DNA of 64,000 bases from Sphingomonas ginkgonis (GTDB lineage: Bacteria; Pseudomonadota; Alphaproteobacteria; Sphingomonadales; Sphingomonadaceae): the NCBI RefSeq assembly GCF_003970925.1, contig NZ_RWJF01000001.1:124001-188000 (forward strand). Direction: 5' to 3'. The number at the start of each line of letters is the position of its first letter. Position 1 is the stretch's first letter. Below are positions 57,916 to 64,000 of this stretch, one piece after another. A program made the translations under genes and the position numbers. Under the pieces are notes generated by a model that searched no databases, was not told the DNA's origin, and saw nothing but the letters and a program-made list of their open reading frames with translations.

Positions 57916-58422
57916 CTACTGGTAGTCGACCGTGACCTGGATGGTTCCGCTGTAGAGCCCGCCGGTGGTCGTCGCCGGAAGGTCGATCCGGCCGCCGACG
58001 TTGAAATCGTTCCCTGGGACACCCGAGCTGGTCAGGGTCACCGACGCGGGTGCGCTGGGCGTGAAGCTGATCCTGCTGCCGTCGCTCTGGTTGACGAGTT
58101 GGCTGGCCGCCGTGCTGATGAGCACGACCATCTTGTTGGTGCCTTGAACGTTGAGGGTCGCGGCAGCGGGTGCGCCGGCACAGCTGAGCCCGGCGCCGCA
58201 GCTGACCACCCCCGCCTGGCTGATCGACACGCTGCTCGCGGCAGCGACCTGCGGCAGGACGATGGTGCCGAAGTTGAGGTCGGACTTGCGGGTGAGGACC
58301 AGCGGCTTCACCACCGAGGCGGTGGCCGAGACGCTGATCGTCGCGGCATAGGCGGGCACCCCGGCCAGCAGCAGCACCGCCGCAGCCGGCCAGCAACAGA
58401 CACGCTGGCGCCAACTTCCCAT
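57916..58422 (-). CDS. Secreted DUF4402 domain protein
   Basis: 168 aa. Signal peptide: PAAAVLLLAGVPAYA then ATISVSATA, cleavage after AYA. The mature part has the DUF4402 beta-rich pattern KSDLNFGTIVLPQ, VVSCGAGLSCAGAPAAATL, and ends SGTIQVTVDYQ. Such proteins are surface or fimbria-associated in sphingomonads. TTAAGG lies 8 nt before the ATG. Confidence 0.88.
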   Translation of the reverse strand: MGSWRQRVCCWPAAAVLLLAGVPAYAATISVSATASVVKPLVLTRKSDLNFGTIVLPQVAAASSVSISQAGVVSCGAGLSCAGAPAAATLNVQGTNKMVVLISTAASQLVNQSDGSRISFTPSAPASVTLTSSGVPGNDFNVGGRIDLPATTTGGLYSGTIQVTVDYQ

Positions 58423-58457
58423 GCCGTCGGCCTTAAGGTCGCGCGGTAAAGAAGCGT

Positions 58458-59627
58458 TTAACTATAGACCAGGCGAATACGGCTGGCCGCGGCGACCGCC
58501 AGCGCCTTGGCTTCCTCGACCGACTTGGCCCTGGCGAGCGCGACAGCCATCCGCCGGTTCTTCAGCGTCCTCGGCTTGGCGAACAGCCGTACATCGACCG
58601 GTGCGGCAGCGCTGCCGAGTGAGAGCGCCTCGGCGACCCCCTCGAAGCCGAACGAAACGCTTTCCCGGTCGGCCAGCACCACCGCGGAGGCGGCGGGGCC
58701 GGCGCTTTCGATCGCCGGGATCGGCAGGCCAAGGATCGCGCGGAGGTGAAGCTCGAACTCGTTCGGACTCTGTCCGATCAGCGTCACCATGCCGGTGTCG
58801 TGCGGGCGCGGGCTGAGTTCGGAGAAGATCGCCTGATCGCCGGCGATGAAGAACTCCACACCGAACAGCCCTTGTCCGCCGAGCGCGCGAACGACCGTCT
58901 CGGCCTGTCGCTGGGCACTCTCGACCACGGCCGGGGAGAGCGCCGCCGGCTGCCAGCTCTCGCGATAGTCGCCGCCTTCCTGGCGGTGGCCGATGGGTGG
59001 GCAGAAGAGCACGCCGTTGCGGGTAGCGACGGTCAGCAGGGTAATCTCGCTGTCGAAGCGGATGAACTGCTCGACGATTACCCGCGGGCGGTCGCCGCGC
59101 ATGTTGGAAACCGCATGGTCCCAACCGGCACCAACCTCGTCCAGCGTCGCGGCGGTGCTCTGGCCCTTGCCGCTGCTCGACATAACCGGCTTGACCACGA
59201 CCGGGAGCCCGATGAACTCCGCCGCGGCGACCGCCTCCTCGCGGCTTTCGGCGAACCGGTACTGCGAGGTGGTGAGGCCAAGCTCGCGCGCCGCGAAGTC
59301 TCGGATCCCGTCGCGGTTCATCGTCAGCTGCGCGGCCCTGGCTGAAGGCGCGACCCGCCATCCCTCCTGCTCCAGCGCAACCAGGGTCGCGGTGTCGATC
59401 GCCTCGATCTCGGGAACGATCACGTCTGGACGGTGCTTCTCGACCGCCGCTCGGAGCGCCGCGCCGTCGAGCATCGAGAAGACCTCGCCCGCGTCAGCGA
59501 CCTGCATCGCAGGCGCATCGTCGTAGCGGTCGCAGGCGATCACCCGGCAGCCGAGCCGCTTGGCGGCGATGGCGAATTCGCGGCCGAGCTCGCCGGCGCC
59601 GAGCAGCATGAGTCTGGCAAGATACAT
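58458..59627 (-). CDS. purT: Formate-dependent GAR transformylase PurT
   Basis: 389 aa ATP-grasp enzyme of purine synthesis. LMLLGAGELGREFAIAAKRL at the start, KPVMSSSGKGQSTAATLDEV the ATP loop, GHRQEGGDYRESWQP the substrate site, FFIAGDQAIFSELSPRPHDT then GMVTLIGQSPNEFELHLRAI the metal site. Monocistronic by spacing. Confidence 0.96.
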   Translation of the reverse strand: MYLARLMLLGAGELGREFAIAAKRLGCRVIACDRYDDAPAMQVADAGEVFSMLDGAALRAAVEKHRPDVIVPEIEAIDTATLVALEQEGWRVAPSARAAQLTMNRDGIRDFAARELGLTTSQYRFAESREEAVAAAEFIGLPVVVKPVMSSSGKGQSTAATLDEVGAGWDHAVSNMRGDRPRVIVEQFIRFDSEITLLTVATRNGVLFCPPIGHRQEGGDYRESWQPAALSPAVVESAQRQAETVVRALGGQGLFGVEFFIAGDQAIFSELSPRPHDTGMVTLIGQSPNEFELHLRAILGLPIPAIESAGPAASAVVLADRESVSFGFEGVAEALSLGSAAAPVDVRLFAKPRTLKNRRMAVALARAKSVEEAKALAVAAASRIRLVYS

Positions 59628-59682
59628 GGCGGACCGTTAGCGTGGCGTCCGACGATCGTCACGTCTTCGGGGGAGTTCGACC

Positions 59683-60588
59683 ATGCGCCTGTTCTTTGCC
59701 GCGTCCGCGCTGGGCTTGCTTGCTGCCGCTCCGGCCCCGGCCCCGAGCAAGGATCAGACCCCGACCGACATCGTCAACGCCGCACCGGTCGCCGCCTGGC
59801 GCGCCATCCCCGCCGACGACCTGATGCTGATCGACTTCGAGGGCGGCGGGCAGGCGATCGTCCAGCTCGCGCCCGACTTCGCACCAGTCCATGTCGCCAA
59901 CATCCGGGCGTTCGCTCGCGGCGGCTATTGGACCGGCGCGACAGTCTATCGGGTGCAGGACAATTACGTCACCCAATGGGGAACCAACGACGACAAGAAG
60001 GGATTTCCGGCCGGCGTCGTGGCCAAGCCACCGCGCGAGTATGAGCGGCCGGTCCGCGGCCTGGCGCCTGTCTCGCTCCCCTATCCCGACAGCTATGCCG
60101 CTCGGGTCGGCTACTGGCATGGCTGGCCGCTCGCCTGGGATCCGCGGCGCGGCATGGCGAACCTCACCCACTGCTACGGCATGGTCGGTGTCGGGCGCGA
60201 CCTCTATCCCGACACCGGAGCGGCGGGCGAACTCTACACAGTGATCGGACAGGCGACCCGCCAGCTCGACCGCAACATCGCGCTCGCCGGGCGGGTTGTC
60301 GAGGGCATGACCCTGCTGTCGGCCCTGCCGCGTGGGACGGAGGCACTGGGCATGTACAAGGAGGGAACAGTTGCCCGGCGCATTGTCCGGGTGCGGTTAG
60401 CCAGCGAACTGCCGACACACGAGCGGCCGTCGTTCGAGTATCTCGACGAGCGAAGCCCGAGCTTCGCCGCCTATGTCGCCAAGCGGGCGAACCGGAAAGA
60501 CGCGTTTTACGAGGTGCCGATCGGCGGCGTGGACCTGTGCAATGCGCCGGTGCCCGTCAGGCGGACACCGGCACAAGCGGCACGCTGA
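59683..60588 (+). CDS. Exported cyclophilin-type peptidyl-prolyl isomerase
   Basis: 301 aa. N-terminal signal LFFAASALGLLAAAPAPAPS; domain about 45-245 with DFAPVHVANIRAFARGGYWT, VYRVQDNYVTQWG, ELYTVIGQATRQLDRNIALA and GRVVEGMTLLSAL. It would fold periplasmic proteins. GGGGGAG before the ATG. The active-site FHR pattern of standard cyclophilins is changed to VYRVQ. Confidence 0.86.
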   Translation: MRLFFAASALGLLAAAPAPAPSKDQTPTDIVNAAPVAAWRAIPADDLMLIDFEGGGQAIVQLAPDFAPVHVANIRAFARGGYWTGATVYRVQDNYVTQWGTNDDKKGFPAGVVAKPPREYERPVRGLAPVSLPYPDSYAARVGYWHGWPLAWDPRRGMANLTHCYGMVGVGRDLYPDTGAAGELYTVIGQATRQLDRNIALAGRVVEGMTLLSALPRGTEALGMYKEGTVARRIVRVRLASELPTHERPSFEYLDERSPSFAAYVAKRANRKDAFYEVPIGGVDLCNAPVPVRRTPAQAAR

Positions 60589-60605
60589 CCGGGGTCAGCA
60601 GTAAA

Positions 60606-60866
60606 TCAGGCCGCCCAGGCGTGCGAGCGGTTTTGGTTCCGATGCGAGATGATGGCCGGTCCGTTATGGTGGCGCGTGCTGGCCTCCGCGAGCGGAAGCG
60701 CCGTGGCGCAGAAGGCGCACTCGGCTGACATCCGGCCGATCAGCCAGTGGGTTCGGCCGCAGCCGGGGCAGTGGTTGACTTCATGCTCGCGGTACACCGC
60801 GTGATAGCCCCGCCCAGCCAGATCGTGCTTCAGCCCAAATTCGCCCAACGTCGGGAAATTCGTCAT
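60606..60866 (-). CDS. Small CxxC zinc-ribbon-like protein, function unknown
   Basis: 86 aa from ATG 60866, with AAGGAACAGGG just upstream. Two cysteine pairs, NHCPGCGRTHW and ECAFCATALPL, 17 residues apart, should bind one zinc. The N terminus NFPTLGEFGLKHDLAGRGYH is unlike known domains to me. Convergent with the cyclophilin gene. Confidence 0.75.
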   Translation of the reverse strand: MTNFPTLGEFGLKHDLAGRGYHAVYREHEVNHCPGCGRTHWLIGRMSAECAFCATALPLAEASTRHHNGPAIISHRNQNRSHAWAA

Positions 60867-60929
60867 CGCCCTGTTCCTTTCGCGGGGGGATGAACGACCT
60901 GACGCCCATTTCGGTTTCATTGCAGGACA

Positions 60930-63407
60930 CTAAAGCGAGCGCAGCGCCTCCGCCGGCCGGGCGCGAAGAGCAGGCCAAGCGGCAGCCATCGCGACCAGGA
61001 TCGCGAGCGCCACACCAGCGAGCGGAAGCAGGACCAGTTCGCCCCAGCCGGGCTCGAACCCGAAGTCGAACAGCTTTACCACCAGCAGCCAGGCGGCGAA
61101 CGCGCCGAGCCCGAAGGCAGCCAGCGCAATCACCCCGCTCATCGTCGCGAATTCGACCAGCTGGGCGGCGAGCACTTGGCCGCGAGACGCGCCGACCAGC
61201 TTGAGCAGCACGGCCTCGCGCTGCCGTTCGCGGCGGGTCGCCGCGACCGCTCCGGCCAGGACGACGATGCCGATCAGAATGGCGAGCGCGGTAGCGAGCC
61301 GGATCGCCACCTCCAACGCGGTCAGGATGGCGGTGACCCGTTCGACGACGTCGCCGACCCGGATCGCGCTGACCATCGGGAAGTCAGATGCCACCTGCCT
61401 TTCAAAGGCAAGGGTCGAGACATGCGGCCCAGGCGCGACTGTCGCCATCATCGTGTAAGGAGCCTGCTCGAGCGTCCCAGGCGCGAAGATGATCGCGAAG
61501 TTGAACCCGAGCGAGCGCCAGTCGATCTCGCGCAGCGACGCGATCCGGGCGACGATCGGTCGGCCGAGCACGGAGACGGTGAGCGTGTCGCCGACCTTGA
61601 GCTTGAGCGCAGTCGCAGCCGCGACGTCGAGCGAGATGAGCGGCGGCCCGCTGTAGTTCGCCGGCCACCATCCGCCCGCGACCACGCGGTTGCCGGGTGG
61701 CAGGGTGCGCGCGAAGGTCAGCCCGCGATCGCCATTGAGGATCCAGGCGCCCTCCGGGATGTCGTGCATCTGGCTGACTGGGGTTCCGTTCACCGCGGTC
61801 ACCGGTCCGCGAAGCGATGGGACGAGGCGGAGCTCGGCGCTCGGCAGCAGGCGCTGCGCCAGCCCGGCGAAGCGTTGCTGCCCGGCAGCGGGGATGTCGA
61901 GCAGGAACAGCGCGGGAGCCTTGGCCGGGACGGTGGTGCGGAGCTCCGCAAGAATGCTCGCGCCCGTTCCCGCCAGCGCGATCAGCAGGGCCAGGCCAAG
62001 CCCGAGCGCGACGCTCAGCCGCACGGTCGCGGCCCCCGGGCGATGCAGCGCGGCGAGCCCGAGACGCGCGACCGGGCTTCCCCGGTGCGACACCGCACGA
62101 GCGCCCCGCGCGATCAGCCGGCCGAGCCCCGCGAACAGCAGGGCGAGGAACAACGCCGCGGCGACCACTTCCAGAGCGAAGCGATGGTCGCTCGTCTGCA
62201 GCACCGCGATCCCGACCGCGCCCAATCCGGCGACCAGTGGAACGAGGAGATGACCGCGTCCGGTCGCGGTTTCGACCGCCCCGCGCAGCACCGTGGCGGG
62301 AGGGTCGCCGGCGGCGCGGGCGAGCGGCGCCCACGCCGCGGCGAGGGTCGCCAGCGCGCCCACCAGCGCGGAGAGGCCGAGCGCGCGCCATTGCGGGTGG
62401 GGATCCGGGACCACCGGCAGCAGTCCGGCGGCGGCGCGCCCGACCAGTTCCGGCGCGAGCGCGCCGAGCAGCAGCCCGCCGACGATCGCACCCACGCCCA
62501 GCAAGCCGACCTCGCCAAGAAGCATCAGCAGCAAGGTCCGCCGGCTCGCTCCGTGGATCTTGAGGATGGCGATGGTCGGTCGCCGGCTCGCCGCGAAGGC
62601 CGCCACCGCACTCGAGATGCCGATCGCGCCAATGCCAAGCGCGCCGAGCGCGATCAGCAGCAGTAGTTGGGCGGTCCGGTCGGTGAAGCGCCGCATGCCC
62701 TGCGCTGCGTCACCGCGGTCGCTTGCCCGCCAGCCGCCATCGGGGAAGCGGGCCTGGAAGGCCTTGCCTAACGCTTGGCCGTCGGCGCCGTCGGGTAGCC
62801 GCAGCCGGTAGGCGGAGGAATAGAGACTACCAGGCTGGAGCAGGCCGGTGGCGGCCAGCCCATCGCGGGTGACCAGCACTGGCGGGGCAAGCGCGAAACC
62901 CGCTGCCGAGGGCATCTGGTCGATGACCCCGCTGACCCGCAAATCCGCATTGCCGATCCGCACCGCGGCGCCGGGTTGAAGGCCGAACCGCTCGGCAAGG
63001 TCGCGCCCGATCGCGGCGGTTCCACCATCCAACGGCATCCCGCCGGCAACGAAGCTGACCGACCCGGCCGCCGGCCAGGGCCGGTCGGTCCCGCTCAGCT
63101 CGACCAGCGAGGCATCGCCCCTCGCGGTGCGGAGCATGGCCCGGAGCGTCGCGCTGCCGCTGACCGGGCCCAAGCGCCGCATCGCCGCCAGCTCTTCCGT
63201 CGTCGCCTCGCGTTGGCTGGTGACCAGCAGCAGGTCGCCGCCGAGCAGGTCGCGGCTCTTGCCGTCGATGGTTGCGCCGATCGCGCTCGCGAGGCTGGTG
63301 ACACTGGCGAGGCCGGCGACCGCCAGCAGCAGGCAGGCGAACAACAGCCAGAGGCCGCCGGCGCCCCCCGCAAGGTCGCGCCGGGCGAGCCGCAGCGCGG
63401 CGCTCAC
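60930..63407 (-). CDS. ABC exporter permease, FtsX/YbbP-like
   Basis: 825 aa, two FtsX-like halves. Helices at the start (GGLWLLFACLLLAVAGLASV), in the middle (ALGIGAIGISSAVAAFAASR) and at the end (ALAFGLGAFAAWLLVV-type), with large periplasmic parts. With the overlapping ATPase it forms a YbbA-YbbP-type complex, probably lipoprotein or lipid handling. ATGA junction. Confidence 0.9.
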   Translation of the reverse strand: MSAALRLARRDLAGGAGGLWLLFACLLLAVAGLASVTSLASAIGATIDGKSRDLLGGDLLLVTSQREATTEELAAMRRLGPVSGSATLRAMLRTARGDASLVELSGTDRPWPAAGSVSFVAGGMPLDGGTAAIGRDLAERFGLQPGAAVRIGNADLRVSGVIDQMPSAAGFALAPPVLVTRDGLAATGLLQPGSLYSSAYRLRLPDGADGQALGKAFQARFPDGGWRASDRGDAAQGMRRFTDRTAQLLLLIALGALGIGAIGISSAVAAFAASRRPTIAILKIHGASRRTLLLMLLGEVGLLGVGAIVGGLLLGALAPELVGRAAAGLLPVVPDPHPQWRALGLSALVGALATLAAAWAPLARAAGDPPATVLRGAVETATGRGHLLVPLVAGLGAVGIAVLQTSDHRFALEVVAAALFLALLFAGLGRLIARGARAVSHRGSPVARLGLAALHRPGAATVRLSVALGLGLALLIALAGTGASILAELRTTVPAKAPALFLLDIPAAGQQRFAGLAQRLLPSAELRLVPSLRGPVTAVNGTPVSQMHDIPEGAWILNGDRGLTFARTLPPGNRVVAGGWWPANYSGPPLISLDVAAATALKLKVGDTLTVSVLGRPIVARIASLREIDWRSLGFNFAIIFAPGTLEQAPYTMMATVAPGPHVSTLAFERQVASDFPMVSAIRVGDVVERVTAILTALEVAIRLATALAILIGIVVLAGAVAATRRERQREAVLLKLVGASRGQVLAAQLVEFATMSGVIALAAFGLGAFAAWLLVVKLFDFGFEPGWGELVLLPLAGVALAILVAMAAAWPALRARPAEALRSL

Positions 63408-64000
63408 GCCTCACTCAGCCGGCCGTCGGCCATGCGCAGGATCCGCCCGGCGCGTGCCGCGACGGCGGGATCGTGGGTGATGACGAGGAGCCCCGCCTCG
63501 GCGGCCGAAGCGCGGTCGAACAGCAGTTCGATGATCGCCTTGCCGGTCGCCTCGTCGAGGTTGCCTGTCGGCTCGTCGGCGAGCAGCAGCCGCGGACGGC
63601 CAGCGGTCGCGCGGGCGATCGCCACCCGCTGTTGCTCGCCGCCCGACATCTGCGCCGGATAGTGGCTAGCGCGGTGACCAAGACCGACTGCCACCAACTC
63701 GTCTCGGGCCCGCGCAAACGGATTTGCCGCGCCGGACAGTTCGAGCGGCACCGCGACATTCTCGAGCGCGGTCATGGTCGGGAGGAGATGGAAGGCCTGG
63801 AGCACGACCCCGATCGAACGGCCACGCAAGCGCGCCAGCTGGTCTTCCCCGAGCGAGGCGAGGTCCTCGCCGAGAACCCGGATCGAACCACCGTCCGGCC
63901 GCTCGAGACCAGCGACGATCGAAAGAAGGCTGCTCTTCCCCGATCCCGAGGCGCCAAGCACGGCGACGGTCTCGCCTGGCTGGAGCGCGAGATTGACGCC
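63404..64000 (-). CDS. ABC transporter ATPase, YbbA/LolD-like (5' end cut by window edge)
   Basis: Partial. Walker A is VLGASGSGKSSLLSIVAGLE, signature YPAQMSGGEQQRVAIARATA, Walker B RLLLADEPTGNLDEATGK, H-loop VITHDPAVAARAGRIL. The frame reads on to the window end, so the start codon is outside. MacB/LolD type; partner is the permease that follows. Confidence 0.95.
   Translation of the reverse strand, partial: GVNLALQPGETVAVLGASGSGKSSLLSIVAGLERPDGGSIRVLGEDLASLGEDQLARLRGRSIGVVLQAFHLLPTMTALENVAVPLELSGAANPFARARDELVAVGLGHRASHYPAQMSGGEQQRVAIARATAGRPRLLLADEPTGNLDEATGKAIIELLFDRASAAEAGLLVITHDPAVAARAGRILRMADGRLSEA

Noticed and set aside
57869..58414. Longer N terminus of the flippase
   Set aside because: It would overlap the DUF4402 gene almost fully and reads as shadow; the membrane protein begins after GTG 57868.
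61176..62666. 496-codon plus-strand frame
   Set aside because: Antisense to the ABC permease; composition of charged repeats typical for shadows.

Overview
The window is GC-rich (roughly two thirds G+C), densely coded DNA. It looks like an alphaproteobacterium, most likely a member of the Sphingomonadales. This is inferred from the DUF4402 surface protein, the secreted cyclophilin, the YerC-hisG pair, HPPD next to PaaD, and the small CxxC protein, all of which feel sphingomonad-like; no rRNA or ribosomal protein is present to prove it. I found no mobile element, tRNA or CRISPR array.

Layout. 1-1100: hisG (cut by the left edge) behind yerC, minus strand. 1243-8343: arginine biosynthesis (argR / argC-J-B-F-G / argH) with two probable ARG boxes. 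8436-23230: a 14-gene carbohydrate cluster. It holds a zinc-type dehydrogenase and a Gfo/Idh oxidoreductase (plus strand), a seven-gene minus operon (a two-domain protein of unknown function, UDP-glucuronate decarboxylase-like SDR, three CgeB-type glycosyltransferases, a GT4-type glycosyltransferase, a CDP-paratose 2-epimerase-like SDR and a further SDR), and a divergent plus operon (histidine phosphatase, CmoB-like methyltransferase, a glycosidase whose barrel order appears circularly permuted, inositol-3-phosphate synthase). 23317-27840: trp leader peptide, attenuator and trpD-trpCF-trpB-trpA. 27846-33182: SDR, hppD-thiolase-paaD operon, pterin dehydratase, FluC, DUF808.

33208-36838: thr operon (hom-thrB-thrC) with a leader. 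37005-39382: proBA. 39495-46323: aromatic operon made of a leader peptide, a chorismate mutase/type II DAHP synthase fusion, aroA, an ACT-less pheA, aroC, aroB and aroE. 46385-48207: phenylalanine hydroxylase behind a Phe/Tyr leader peptide and terminator, then a GntR regulator. 48420-53466: metX-metB joined to moaD-moaE-moaB-moaC-moeA. 53559-57868: nucleotidyltransferase, glycerophosphotransferase-like protein, CDP-alcohol phosphotransferase and Wzx-type flippase. 57916-64000: DUF4402 protein, purT, cyclophilin, small zinc-ribbon protein and an ABC exporter (ATPase cut by the right edge).

How it works together. Most of the window is an amino-acid biosynthesis island (His, Arg, Trp, Thr, Pro, aromatic, Met) built from tightly overlapping genes (ATGA, GTGA and TTGA junctions). 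Several operons carry leader peptides rich in the codons of their end product, a control style best known from enteric bacteria. The phhA leader carries a Tyr-Tyr-Tyr run, suggesting that Phe hydroxylase serves tyrosine synthesis here. The most novel parts are the inositol/glycan cluster at 8436-23230, possibly linked to the head-group cluster at 53559-57868, and the attenuator in front of phhA.
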